This document shows positions 8,101 to 19,400 of a stretch of 64,000 bases of DNA, in pieces. The stretch's first letter is position 1. Each line of letters begins with the position of its first letter. This DNA comes from Ornithoclostridium sp949298505 (GTDB lineage: Bacteria > Bacillota > Clostridia > Christensenellales > UBA3700), in the NCBI GenBank assembly GCA_949298505.1, contig CASFWW010000002.1, positions 1-64,000 on the forward strand. Direction: 5' to 3'. The position numbers and the translations under genes were made by a program. Below the pieces are notes generated by a model. It made no database searches. It saw only the letters and a list, made by a program, of their open reading frames with translations, and was not told where the DNA came from.

Positions 8101-11100
8101 GCATCAAGATCGGCGATCAGTTGCTCAGCGACTTTGACCTTGCGTTCGATATCATGTCTCTGTTCGGAGACGAAGAAGGCAGCTCGTCCGGTGAAGTTTC
8201 GACAAGCGCGCTGTTCGCAGAAAGCGACGGCACTGCGGACGGAACGGTCCTTTCCGATTTCGGTTCGATCATATTCGGTCTGAACGCTGAGAAGATATAC
8301 GCTTCTCTGACGCTGGGCGCGGTCGGCAAGCTGCTCAGTCAGGTGGGCGTCGATCTCGGAGGTTTTGACCTCAGCACGATAGACCTTGCAGTAGATATGG
8401 ATATCACGCGTACGGAAGGATGGACGATCACCGCCAGCGGCGACTTCATGAAGCCTGAGGAAGAAAACTGGTCTCAGAACTTTGTGATGGAGCTTGAAAT
8501 AGGCACGCCCGAATATCCGCTTACGGTCGGCTACGTACGCGACAAGCTTGAACAGACCAAGAACAGAGTTCAGGCTGATGTTGACAGCTACACGGACGAC
8601 CTGGTCAAGGCGATCGTAAACACGGTGGGCTTCCTTTCGATCGACGTTACGATGGATCTGTCGACTTTCGACAGCCACGTCGACTTAACTAAAATAATCA
8701 ATAATATATTGGTATCTCAGGGACAATACCTTGACCTGCCGATAGACATGTATCTGGACGACTGGGACAGCGTTTCCACGCTTTCGCTCAAGTGGGACCT
8801 CGATCTCGACAATGTGGACAATTCCAAGCTGTACCTCGCGTTCAAGTACGGAGAGAAGGAGATAATCACACTCGGTATCAACGGAAGCGCGCTTGTTATC
8901 GATCTGAGAGGTCTCGGACTGTTTGCGTTCAAGATGACCAACAGCAATCTGGTAACGCTGTTGATGGGATTCCTGAAAGATATGATAGCCGACATCGGCG
9001 ATCTCAATCTCTCAGACATAATCAACGGACTGCTGACTTCCGAAGAAGAAGTTCAGCTTGAAGGAATTGCCGGAGAGGTTTCTCAGGGGCTCAAACTTGC
9101 CGAACCCGCAACCGAAGAAGATCAGACGATGGATCTCATCATGTTGCTGTTGTCCGGCGTAAGAGCGCAGGACGTCAGCCTGTTCATTGACCTTGCGGCT
9201 CCGACGATCGACAAGATCTTCTCCTCACTGCTCGGCATAGGTCTCGGATTTGACATTGATCTCGGGCTCGAGCTCGACATGGTTGACGGTGAGCTCAATC
9301 TCGACCTCGGACTCAGCGACGTAGTCAACTTCCACTCCGAATTCAAACTGCAGGTGGGCAAACAGAGCGATGAAGACGACTTCTCGAGTCTGATCGACAT
9401 GACGGTAAGCGACGTCGATGCGTCGACGGGCGCTACGATGGCGAAAACGCTTCTCGACAACCTCGATATAGCGATTTCGCTGGACGTTCTCAGCAACAAT
9501 ATCGATACGGGCGGAGACAAGTACCTCAGGCTTTCCGTTGAAAAACTCAAAGCTCAGAGAGTGCTTACGGACGCGGCGAATACCCCGACCATACCTGCCG
9601 GCGCATTCCTCGTGACGATCGCGAGAGTGGATAGTGACAGCGACTTCAACGACACGACGGTGACGTCCAAAACCAAGCCTCTTGCATACGTAGTACTCAA
9701 CTACAATGCGAACAAGTTGTCGATATATCTTGCAAAAAACAACATTAATCTGGTTGTCGACCTGGGCGATTACGTTGCGGTGGACATAGATCTCGATCTT
9801 GTCACCACTCTCGGAAATCTGTTCCAGGGACTTATAGATCAGCTGGATGCGGCGGCAATGAGCGCGGACGAAATATCCGTGATGAGTGAAGGAGAAGCTC
9901 AAGCGCTCGCGCTTGCAGAAGGAGACACGACTGAAGAAGAGAGCCCGTTCGCCGCATTGTTTGCGGATCTTGACGTACTCAAGCTTCTGGACGGAGGCAT
10001 CGACATCAGGCTTACGTCCGCGGGCGTGTTCAACATCGACGTATCGTTCAACGCATACGAGATCAACAAGATGATAGACGGCGTAATGTCGCTTATCTTC
10101 GGACCGGATACGATCCTCAATCTTGCAGAACTTGCTCCCGATATGTTCGGCAGCAACTATCTCGCCAACGTCAACTGGGACAGAGTAAACAGCGACGAAA
10201 GAGGTTTCTGGCAGACGCTCAAAGCTCAGCTGACCCCGTTGCTTAAAGAAGTTGTTGATAATGTTACCGGTATGAGTCTGGGATGGCTTATCACCGACGC
10301 GCTTCTCAACGACACTTACGATGTTATCCACGATATTCTTATGAGATTGTTGCCGCTCCCGGTATTCAACAGACTCAACGTGGGTATCACGACGCTTGAC
10401 GGAACGTTCGCCAACCTCTACATAAAAGGTTATGACGACAACGAAGATGTTGTGAACGAGAAAGGCGAAGTGCTTGAGTTTGTAACACATAACGGCGGAG
10501 ACAGGACTATCAGATACGAAAATGTGGATCCGGAAAAATCGTCGGCAAGAAACACGAGCTATAAGACGGAGATCTATCTGTTCAACAAGTCTTCTTCAGT
10601 AGGTAGCGAGGACAACAACGTCAGCGGAAATACCGACGACGCGGGCGTGATCGACTGGGGAGACATAACGCTTTCGGTCAACTTCGAGCCGTATGAATAC
10701 AGCAACGATAACGCAACGGCTTACAGCGAGATTTACAACAAGTATTTTGCTAATAAGACCGCGCGCTATCAATATAACACTACGGTCCAGAAATCGAACG
10801 TGAAGTTCTACGTTGCGACCAAGAACGATTCCGGAGTTCTCGTCAGAGGGGCAGAACTGACCTCGAGTACGATGAACCTGCTCAACGTCGGTCAGATATC
10901 CAAAGACGCGGCAACACGTGGAGACACGGAGGCAACTGTGCTGTACGTGATCGGCGTCGCAGACTTCAGCGGAACAGAAAAGACGCTGGAGATAAAGGTC
11001 AACGTTCTGCCTGCGACCACGATAAGGGAGATCCAGGAGATCGAAACGCATGCGTACGACGCGCTTGTGACGGAGATCACCGTTCTTCTCGAAACAGGGG

Positions 11101-13451
11101 TAACGCGCAACATACGTACAGAGGAAATGAAGACGTTCACGTATGCGGCGAACACGTACACAGAACATACCAAGGAAGTAAACGTAACGTTCAAGAACGG
11201 CGTGACAATGCCGATGAAGGTGCACTTCCTTGACAGCACGGTAGTGGATATCGTCGGAGGCGGAGAGGAGCCCAACACGTACGAGATCGACCTTTACGAA
11301 TTTACTGCAAGCAACAGAACGATCTCGCAGTTCACGCCGGAATATCTGTATATCAAATACGCTGACGGCGCGACTTCGAGGATCCTGGTCGATCAGTGGT
11401 ACGTCCCGACTGAATCCGCAGCGGCGATCGAAAACAAGGCGCAGAACGACATGACGTTCGTAGAAGTGCCCGTACAGGCGCTGATCGCGCAGAACACATC
11501 GGCACAGCAGACGGTCGTGCTCACCGTCAACGTCAAGACAAAAGAGATTTCGGCGCTGGGTCTCGGCAGTACGCTCGACTCGCTTGAGATCAATCCGTAT
11601 ACCTACTTCCTCAACATGATAGGATACAGCGACACGACCATCAAACCCGATACGGCGATCGCGTATTACTACGAGAGCAGGGACGGCGTAACGCAGTCTT
11701 ACAACGAGCAGGTGAGCGTCAACGTCAGCATTGATACCAACACTGCAGGCTACAAGTTCGACGAAACCCAGCTCAGCTACACCAGCGAGGGCAAGTACGG
11801 CGGAACGGTCAGCCTCGACACGACTAAGTACGGCGCGAGAACGGGCGTCGATCCCGCAACGGAAGGATACGACGCGCTCGAAGGCGGCTACTTCAGCTGG
11901 AGCAAGACGATCACGGTAAACGTCGTCAAGAACTCGATCATAGCGGTTTACTTCGACAGAGAACTCACAGAGGAGATCTTTACGGTTTATCCGTACGAGT
12001 ACAACGCGCTGAGCGACGAAGAGAAGCTGGCTTACTTCCCCGATACGGCATGGGTCAAGTTCTCATCCAATGCGGTGATGGAGATGCCGATACGCTGGTA
12101 TGACGGAGCAGGCAATCTGCTTGATCCTTTGACGTACGTTCCCGATTACGAGAGTTACAGCGAGCAGTGGCAGATCGAGATCGGCTTCCTTACCGACGAA
12201 TACCGCGCCACGGCTACGGCAAACGGAGTAAATGCCGACACGTTGCAGGCAAACTTCCTGCAGAAGGCGAACGTCGGCGTGTTCGTTGACGGTATGTCAA
12301 TTGAGAAACTCAACATTGCGGGTGCGGGCAGTGGCAACGATTATTACGAAGTTGACCCGATCCAGGTTCTTTACCTCGGCAAAAACGCATTCCCGTCCAG
12401 CATTGAAGTGACTTACACTGACGGAAGCATTGCAAACATCGGCGTTTACAAGTGGGTGGGCGTCGAAGATATCGAGTTCTCGATGTCAGGCAGCGAAGTG
12501 CGCGAGATCACGGTCATGCTGACTAAAGACGGTCTCAACAACTACACTGTCAGGTACAAAGTTGCAGCGAAGAACGATCCCGTTTACGCATACTCTGAAC
12601 TTGTTCTCGACCCGTTCGGATACGAGAACGTCACGGAAGGCGGACAGACGGTCAGACACTATAAGGAATTCGGCTCGACGGTAGACGTCGTATTCGAACC
12701 GGCGGCAAACGCGCCGACCGACTCTGCAGGCGAGACGACCGACGAAGGCGAGGAGAAAGAAAACAACGTCGTAACGGTCAACGTTGCGGAATGGGATTTC
12801 ACAGGCATCACGTTCTCGTCCGGTGAAACGGGAGAAGCGATTGCAAAAGTCGCCAAGTCCGACGGCACCTATCAGAACGTTACCGTACCCGTCAGAATGA
12901 AGACGATCGCAGAGAAGGAAGGCGGTCTGCTCGATCTTACGTACACATATTACGGTTACGACTTCATAGCCGTCATGTACGACACTGAAAGCGGCGTTTA
13001 CTTCGCTAACTTCTCAGAAGAGATCAGAGGACTCAGAGAGGGTTACATCGATCTGACGATGACCTACTGGTGCGAAGGAGATCTTGAACTTTACGAAGGC
13101 GAGATCACCGACGACATCGCGGGCGACATAGTAACCGTGACAGAAGGAGACAAAAAAGTAAACTACATCAAGGTGTACACGACGCGTCAGATCAACGTTT
13201 ATGCAGACTTTACCAATATGCCGCAGAACGTCACTTCAAGCGTGTTCCGCTACTACCTTGAAGACAACCCCGTTGACAGTCCGGCAAACCTGCAGGCAAG
13301 AGAGAACGCTTACGACATCCCCGTGACGTTTACCGACGGCGGCGGTAAATATTACGAATACACTATGAAAGGCATGGTCTGTGTGCTGGGCGTATCCGGA
13401 ACCAATACGGATTCGTCGGCGGCAAATACAGGCGTATCGGAGGGTAACTGA
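5103..13451 (+). CDS. Giant surface lipoprotein with InlB-type repeats (2782 aa)
   Basis: A lipoprotein signal ends in the lipobox VIGC (Cys26), so it is tethered to the membrane at its N-terminus. Residues about 33-97, 98-161 and 170-233 are three InlB B-type (Listeria-Bacteroides, PF09479-like) repeats, each ending in a GYxFxGWY...TLYAKW pattern. Residues about 240-1770 are a very long run of strands alternating Asp with hydrophobic residues (DLDLNEVF, IDLDLNYLN, LNLDLGLSD), broken by short helices such as VSYLVEMVTTAI. I know no family for this part. The last 1000 residues look like Ig/adhesin-type beta domains. There is no C-terminal anchor. ATG 5103 is chosen for its GGGAG site and signal peptide; a longer in-frame start exists but gives no signal. 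It is followed after 2 bases by the next giant gene. A role in adhesion or envelope structure is inference. Confidence 0.85.
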   Translation: MRKKALLIASVMTVILALVLVTVIGCTPEEETFTVTLNLGGDDTEVRYLTDLDVAPVAPSKDGYEFDGWFTDETLQTAATFPMELTSNLTLYAKYLQQFTLTLVNGVDSEHATQKVAKLKLAPSVPEREGYTFSGWYLDDSYKEAVVYPYILEADTTFYAKWVKGDGENFTVKFVTHGGTSVSEMKTKVIETSPKTTREGYLFAGWYANSRMTGNPVKFPYTLTKDTTLYAKWEKDEGASSEYTYVSEYKNAMSSLKNVFAKLPDRQQQAVLDLQTTMTTDKGTAKIDMQGNFNVGGENEFMFRITMLDQTTFAIYFIGNDMYMDLGSDQPLIHLSDIKPDYVIAFLGDLLVDLDLNEVFDSLKNSIGGIDIAGTLVNLLFKSPYYTATIRNDGNVTLNETYRFEVKLNSLVSGINDLLGIFNVGQLIGFDLNLNPLFDWLNSTIPQLTVYLYADLNYDETVGDTTVTSMQLVAEDNDPDNDIDGEVFSWMVDKAEIRPGYEGDLIEFPEITETRDFSLSNIQFDLDLQIYSDDNGLDVAKLVNLFAPDLGLPEDTLVLKSELGYRVKANIDLDLNYLNSDEDKNLIALEIYPINRDGSINYEVPMLLGIYYRNGSIYVSLNSMMPNYWKANNIKVDGINLKGVVSYLVEMVTTAIDEYFGTNWDNYKSGSSAQGLNLSQTERDVVTVVDDETTGESVVFISPTIQSLITAVASVVGFQEAVYATDDQIVIEVNQKLFSAINQFMGENPIELPIALDGKVALNMFENGLESLEVTATVGAPDKDPEGNVVKDESGNLVTSDPIDVSLKAHNFMLGFIQNEFMDSDAETLAEYIDEKIERTTYSSNLGELLESVLSGVDLNARAKVTFDQGTYAIGKFLSGLGLTQLDGIPLEWNFTQDFVMNVDLSVMISIDRNTRQNSMFAIEITAIDDISIGGMTGMTAGTVMLGVYGFYTQDTSTGTGEWKPHILLDLTNIKIMNITLPKLSIEFDFVQTLLDLFDGIKIGDQLLSDFDLAFDIMSLFGDEEGSSSGEVSTSALFAESDGTADGTVLSDFGSIIFGLNAEKIYASLTLGAVGKLLSQVGVDLGGFDLSTIDLAVDMDITRTEGWTITASGDFMKPEEENWSQNFVMELEIGTPEYPLTVGYVRDKLEQTKNRVQADVDSYTDDLVKAIVNTVGFLSIDVTMDLSTFDSHVDLTKIINNILVSQGQYLDLPIDMYLDDWDSVSTLSLKWDLDLDNVDNSKLYLAFKYGEKEIITLGINGSALVIDLRGLGLFAFKMTNSNLVTLLMGFLKDMIADIGDLNLSDIINGLLTSEEEVQLEGIAGEVSQGLKLAEPATEEDQTMDLIMLLLSGVRAQDVSLFIDLAAPTIDKIFSSLLGIGLGFDIDLGLELDMVDGELNLDLGLSDVVNFHSEFKLQVGKQSDEDDFSSLIDMTVSDVDASTGATMAKTLLDNLDIAISLDVLSNNIDTGGDKYLRLSVEKLKAQRVLTDAANTPTIPAGAFLVTIARVDSDSDFNDTTVTSKTKPLAYVVLNYNANKLSIYLAKNNINLVVDLGDYVAVDIDLDLVTTLGNLFQGLIDQLDAAAMSADEISVMSEGEAQALALAEGDTTEEESPFAALFADLDVLKLLDGGIDIRLTSAGVFNIDVSFNAYEINKMIDGVMSLIFGPDTILNLAELAPDMFGSNYLANVNWDRVNSDERGFWQTLKAQLTPLLKEVVDNVTGMSLGWLITDALLNDTYDVIHDILMRLLPLPVFNRLNVGITTLDGTFANLYIKGYDDNEDVVNEKGEVLEFVTHNGGDRTIRYENVDPEKSSARNTSYKTEIYLFNKSSSVGSEDNNVSGNTDDAGVIDWGDITLSVNFEPYEYSNDNATAYSEIYNKYFANKTARYQYNTTVQKSNVKFYVATKNDSGVLVRGAELTSSTMNLLNVGQISKDAATRGDTEATVLYVIGVADFSGTEKTLEIKVNVLPATTIREIQEIETHAYDALVTEITVLLETGVTRNIRTEEMKTFTYAANTYTEHTKEVNVTFKNGVTMPMKVHFLDSTVVDIVGGGEEPNTYEIDLYEFTASNRTISQFTPEYLYIKYADGATSRILVDQWYVPTESAAAIENKAQNDMTFVEVPVQALIAQNTSAQQTVVLTVNVKTKEISALGLGSTLDSLEINPYTYFLNMIGYSDTTIKPDTAIAYYYESRDGVTQSYNEQVSVNVSIDTNTAGYKFDETQLSYTSEGKYGGTVSLDTTKYGARTGVDPATEGYDALEGGYFSWSKTITVNVVKNSIIAVYFDRELTEEIFTVYPYEYNALSDEEKLAYFPDTAWVKFSSNAVMEMPIRWYDGAGNLLDPLTYVPDYESYSEQWQIEIGFLTDEYRATATANGVNADTLQANFLQKANVGVFVDGMSIEKLNIAGAGSGNDYYEVDPIQVLYLGKNAFPSSIEVTYTDGSIANIGVYKWVGVEDIEFSMSGSEVREITVMLTKDGLNNYTVRYKVAAKNDPVYAYSELVLDPFGYENVTEGGQTVRHYKEFGSTVDVVFEPAANAPTDSAGETTDEGEEKENNVVTVNVAEWDFTGITFSSGETGEAIAKVAKSDGTYQNVTVPVRMKTIAEKEGGLLDLTYTYYGYDFIAVMYDTESGVYFANFSEEIRGLREGYIDLTMTYWCEGDLELYEGEITDDIAGDIVTVTEGDKKVNYIKVYTTRQINVYADFTNMPQNVTSSVFRYYLEDNPVDSPANLQARENAYDIPVTFTDGGGKYYEYTMKGMVCVLGVSGTNTDSSAANTGVSEGN

Positions 13452-13453
13452 AA

Positions 13454-16400
13454 ATGGAGAGAATTAAGAGAAACAAATTTACCGTATCGGTAATTCTTCT
13501 GATCATCGTCGCATTGCTTGCCACCGTACTGTTTACCGTTTTCGGCAACGAGAAGTTGACTGAGACGAAAGCGGCGGTCAACACGGATGAAATGGAAAGA
13601 GCTACGATCGAGAACCACGGAGTGGGCGAGGCGGAACACCTCGCTCAGTCCGGCGGCAACAACGCCGTTCTCGAGAGATGGGGATTGCTGGGAAGCGCCG
13701 ATTATTCTGTTGTCTGGGTCAGCGACTCCGTCAGTCTCAGAAACGCTCTTGGTACCGCTACTGCGGCGGGAACTTCGGGGGCAAACAAGATCATCGTTTT
13801 CACAAACGACATCACCTGGAATCAGACCAGCATTGCGGATGACGTCGGCACACAGAAGTTTGTCGGTATACTCGACGGCAACGGCTATGAGCTGAACATC
13901 AACCTCACCGCAAACACTACGGGAGGAAACGGCAAGAAGCAGGACAACAATAACGCTTACTATATGGTAACGCAGAACGACCTGGGTTCTTCAACCGAGA
14001 ACTTCTCCGGAACGGACGGCAACGGTATGCGCGGCATGGGTCTCGTTGTGGGCGTAAACGCCGGCACGATAGCCAACATGAAGATAAATTACACCGCGTC
14101 CGGTAGCGCCATGACGAACGTTACGAGAACTCCCACGACGGGAAACAACAAGGGAGATCCTGTTGACGGCGCGTCTCTCGACTCTGCGTCCAATCCCGAC
14201 GTACCTTACGGCTTCGGTATCGTTACCGGCGTCAATATCGGCACGATAGACAACGTATACGTCAATCAGAAGTCTATCTTCACCGGAAATACCAAATCAC
14301 ATGCCGGTTCAACAGCGTACGACAATCCCGCGAACGCGTTTGAAAACTGCGCTTCGGTAGGAGGTATCGCCGGCGCCAATATGGGCTACGGCAAGATCAA
14401 CAACTGCTATATGTATATCGGCAGCGATATCTGGGCGCAGGCAGACGGGCACTGGGGCAGCGGCGGAAGCGCGGCATACAGCGCGGCGTTTGCAGGCGGC
14501 ATCACCGGCTGGATAAGAGGCAACAACAGCCAGATCACATACTGCTATATCGACGGCTCGGGAAATATAAAAAGCTGGGCGATGAGAGGAAAGGATTATC
14601 CCTTTGTCAGTACCAATTACTGCATCAGTTTCGCAGGCGGCGTAACCACCGGTAAATTCCAGCTTTATATACAGTCGCAGTCTTCGTACAGATACAGCTA
14701 CGTCACCCCGCAGGATATGGGCGCGAACCAGGTCAAGGGTATAATTTCCAACTGGACGGGTGAAAGGCGCGATTCTTACGCGAGCGGACACTACATGACC
14801 AACTCTTCAGACTATGAAACCGAAGCGAGACACGCCGACGGCATGCCTTTCGATTTCCTGAAATCGGCTGACCAGGGGAACGACAAACAGGACATGATCG
14901 TGTTTACATATAACTATAAGCACGTTACCGGAAACACGGCTCTCGACATGCCTCACTCAAACTATAACGGTTCTACCAACGGCAGCGCGGTCATGACGTC
15001 CAACTGGATCGAAATTTACAGCTGGACGCACTCTCTGTCAAAAGAGGAAAGTTCGGTTTCGGTCGCGTTTGAAAACGGCTATCTCAGAGTTCAGGCAAAT
15101 GCCGATCAGTACGTGAATTCGACAGGCGTCGATCTCGATTCTGTGACCAGAAGTACCAATCCCAGCGGATATATGCCCTCATACAGCGACACTTACGTCG
15201 GCAACATGATATGGGGAATGGATATCTACACGATAGGTCCTGATATAGAAGCGGAGTCTGCCGACAATATCACGAGCGTCGTCATTGAACCGACTTCAAA
15301 AGTAGGTTCTTTCGTGCGTTACTTCAACGCAACCATGACGAAGGGATCATACGTCGTCAAGTTCGGCTCAACGTACAGCTATGCGGTCAACGATAACACC
15401 AAAACCACGAGGCAATATGACGGGACCGACATTTCCGACATGATGCCGTCGCTGAGCCTTACAAACTCTAAAGGTCAGACGATCGACGATCCTAATACGG
15501 ATTATTACAACTGGTCTTATATCACGGGCGGTACTCAGGTTGCGCTCAATCAGACGATCTACCCCGGCACATACACCGTACAGCCTCAGGCGATAATAAA
15601 CGGCGTTGAAAACTCGGGTTATGTTTATTACGACGCAAGTCAGAGAACGCTTGCCGTGAACAAAGGCATCGGAGCTACCGTCATAATTTCAAGGGCAACT
15701 TTGTCTCTGAAGTATTATGAGACGGGATGGGTCAACAAGGCGAACATAAGCGTTGAGTTCTCTTCCAACGGCTCCACAAACTGGAATACGCCGATAATCG
15801 ACGCATACTCCTATATGGGCGGCACGAACAATGCGATAACAGATCTCAGTCTGGTGGGGACCAACAATTTCACGATAACCGAGGATACGACCACTCCCAA
15901 GAATGGCAGACAGATATACAATGTGACTGCCTATGTGAAGAATGCCAATGCGGATTACGTGGCGGTAGCCGATACGACCAAGGCTGCGACCGACGAAAAA
16001 ACGGTCACGATCAGGATCGACAACGCCGCTCCCGTAATGCAGAGCGAGACGTATTATCTTGCGTCGCAGTTCGGAGAAGCCGGAGTTGAGGAAATTCAGC
16101 AGATGATCGCTGCCGATCCCGGCAAGTATACCGCGATAGATCAGAACGATATCAAGGCTGGCAAGTGGTTCGGCGAGCAGATTGTCGCCGTCGTCAACCT
16201 GGGAGACGAATCCAGAAGCGGCGTCAACAGCTCTGTCGGCGTGCAGGAAGCATCGGGTTCTTCAAACATTTTCGGCAATATGCTTGAAGAGAATTATTGC
16301 ACGGTGGTCGGAAGCGACGGAAACGCGACGGTAGTCATGCGCATTACCGCAGAAGTCAGAGTTCAGATCTTCGTCAGCGACATAAAGGGCAACAATGCGA

Positions 16401-19400
16401 CCATCCTGATCAATGAGGGCAACAGCGTCAAGATAGACACGACTGAGATCGCTCTGAACGGCGTGGGTATGAGCGGAAGTCTTCTTGAAGTGACTTACGG
16501 CTACAATACCACGGCGGGCAAATCTTTCAGCAGGATCAAGATCACGTTCAACGCTACGTTCGGTGGCTCAGGACTCAACGTCTGGTATTATGTTGACAAC
16601 AATACACAGCTCGGAGACGACGTTACCGAGGCTCCGGAAAATGCAACCTGGACGAAATACGAATTCACGACGAATGTCTCATCCGGGCAGAACGTGAGCA
16701 TACAGGTAAACGAAGGAATGGAGAAAGCGGCGGTGTTCATCATGTTCAAGAACAGCGTTGAAGAATCCGAGCCAATCGTGATGCGTGTGACCACAAACAG
16801 TCACAAAGTGTTCACCGTTGACCTCAACGGCGCAAACATTGCGTTCAAAGCAGAGTACATCACGGTAACAAAGACGACGACAGACTCTGAAGGAGGAGCC
16901 GTCGATACGACGTACAATCTCAGCCAGCTCGTAAACGGAGGTTACGAAGGGGTCACGCTGATGGACTTCTTCAGCAAGACTTACGACGGCACGACCGCGC
17001 TCAATTCCAACGTAAAATTCGGTTTCACGGTGAGCGAAGACGTCATGCTCGAATACAACAAACATTATACAGGTTCGTTCCTTGCCTTGTCCGAGCAGGG
17101 GAATTTCAGGACCACCTGGATCCAGGTCGTTGCAGAATATGCCGATATGAACGCGGGAAGCACAGAGCTCAGGATCTATATGACAACCACGTCGGCCAGC
17201 AATATCGACATGAACATCCAGATAGATTACGGCGGCGAGATGGGAACGCAGCAGACTCTGACTGTATCCACACGTATAGACAGAATCAATATGGCGTTCG
17301 ACATAAGCGAGATATTCCTGCTCGGCACAGGAATCGAGATGAGCAACGGAACTTACAGCGTAGACGGTCAGAACGTCAGGTTCAACTGGACGTACGGCGA
17401 CGTGTTCGACGGGCTTATCGTCAGGATCGTCAACGACGAAGACGGCGGCTCTATGTACTTCAGACTCAATTGTCAGGGAAAGAAGAACGAAAAGTACATG
17501 AACGTCGGCGGTAATTATACCGCATACGTAGACGCGTTCATGATCGCGGGCGACACCTATCAGTCAGAAGATTTCAGCTCGCTCGTATACAACAGCGCAA
17601 ATCAGGCGTATGAAGGCAACGCCGGTCTCAACTATTTCGTTTCGATCACGGGAAGCATCCCCATTGACGTAGCGGCAAAAGAGGTCAGACTGACGTTTGC
17701 GCTCGACGGTTCGACAAGATATTCCTTCTCGATACCGTACGACACGAAGCCGCATACCGTTACCGCAGCGTACAAGGACGTCGACGGCAACACCCAGTAT
17801 GCAAAGATCACCTGGAAGACTACGGGCGGCGCGTCTCTGACGGTCAGCGACATAGAGGAGATCGGTTCTTATACCGCTGTGGCAACGCTTGCTGACTCCA
17901 ATTATCTGATAAAAGGTCAGTCTCAGCAGACCATCAGCATCACCGCGACATATCTTGACGTGCTTGTCCCGGACAAGACGGCTCAGTATAACGACGGTGG
18001 CGCGATCACTTACATTCCCGATCTTCCCGAAGGATCTCCGGCTGAAGGTCAGGACGTGGTGTGGACGATCATCTATTACCAGAAGCTGGGCGATTCTCTC
18101 AAGGTCATGACGGACGCAAGCGGCAATTACGTGACCAGCGTTACAGACGTGGGAGACTATTACGTCAGCGTTACGTTCGACCCCGAAAAGCAGCCTGAAG
18201 GCTCCAAGCTCAGACTGTATGCAAGAAAAGAGTATACAAAAGAAGGATCAACCGGCGCTTCATCGACCGACAACTACATCCTCTTCAGCGTTACCCCCGC
18301 AGACACCGTGATAACGGGAGTCGAAGACCAGGCGGTGACATACAACAAGGGATTGCAGATCGTCAACGTTTCAGGCGCAAAGGTCAACTCAAAGGGAAGC
18401 GGCAAAGAGCTTTCAGGAGAGAAAGTGGTTCTCCAGTACTGGGACGAAGAACAGGAAGCTTACGTGGATTTTGACGCAACTCTGAACAACGGCAAATACA
18501 AGGACGTCGGAGAATATCAGTACAGACTCGTTTACTCCGGCAACGACAATTACAAATCCACGACGCTTGATCTCAGGCTGACGATCAACGCTGCGACGAT
18601 CAGCGGAGTTACGTTCGGCAACACGATCCAGGGCGAAACCGTGCTCGGCATCAAGGAAACGTATAATGACGGAAAAGAAGTTTCTTTGGCTGCCGATATC
18701 ACGGGAAGCAACATAAGCAAAGAAGATAACGTGGTTATCGAGTACAGAAAAGCCGTTTTGGCATTGTATGATCAGACGGTTCCGTCTTTCAGCACCGTCG
18801 GCAGGTATCAGGTATGGCTCAGGATCACGTGTCCCAACTACGTCACTTACGAGACCAGCGCGTATATTATCATCGTGGCGGCTCCGTATCCCGATGACGC
18901 GTTGACTTTCGACGAGTCCAACAAGGGCGGCATACTGACTGTCGATTATGACGGACAACCGCACATGATCAAATACACGGTCAACAAGGAAAAATACGGC
19001 ACCGGCATCAGTGTTACCGAGTCAATGGATCCTCAGACGGAAGCAGGCGTATACGTGATCACGCTCACGGTCATGATGACTAACTACGAAGGTTTCACTT
19101 ACGAGACGATGCTGACGATCAATCCGTTGCAGGTAACTGAAATTGACGATTCTTCTCTTGCTCAGGTCAAAGAAGAACATCCGACTTCAGACACTGATCT
19201 GTCATCGATTTCTGTGACGTTCAAGGGCGTCGACGGAAAAGACGAAGAGGCGGAACTCATCTTCAAGGATGAGGACGGCAACATAGTCCTGCTTGACGCA
19301 TACGGATGTCTGCCCGCAGGCACTTATACCGTCACTTATTCCGGAGGAGACAACTACAATCTGAGCGGAATCAGCGCGGAAACGATCACGATCGAGCAGA

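Noticed and set aside
9225..10490. Long minus-strand frame of over 400 codons inside the first giant gene
   Set aside because: It is antisense to Asp/Leu-rich coding sequence, giving Val/Arg/Glu-rich nonsense with no family motif; the same is true of other antisense frames in the giant genes.
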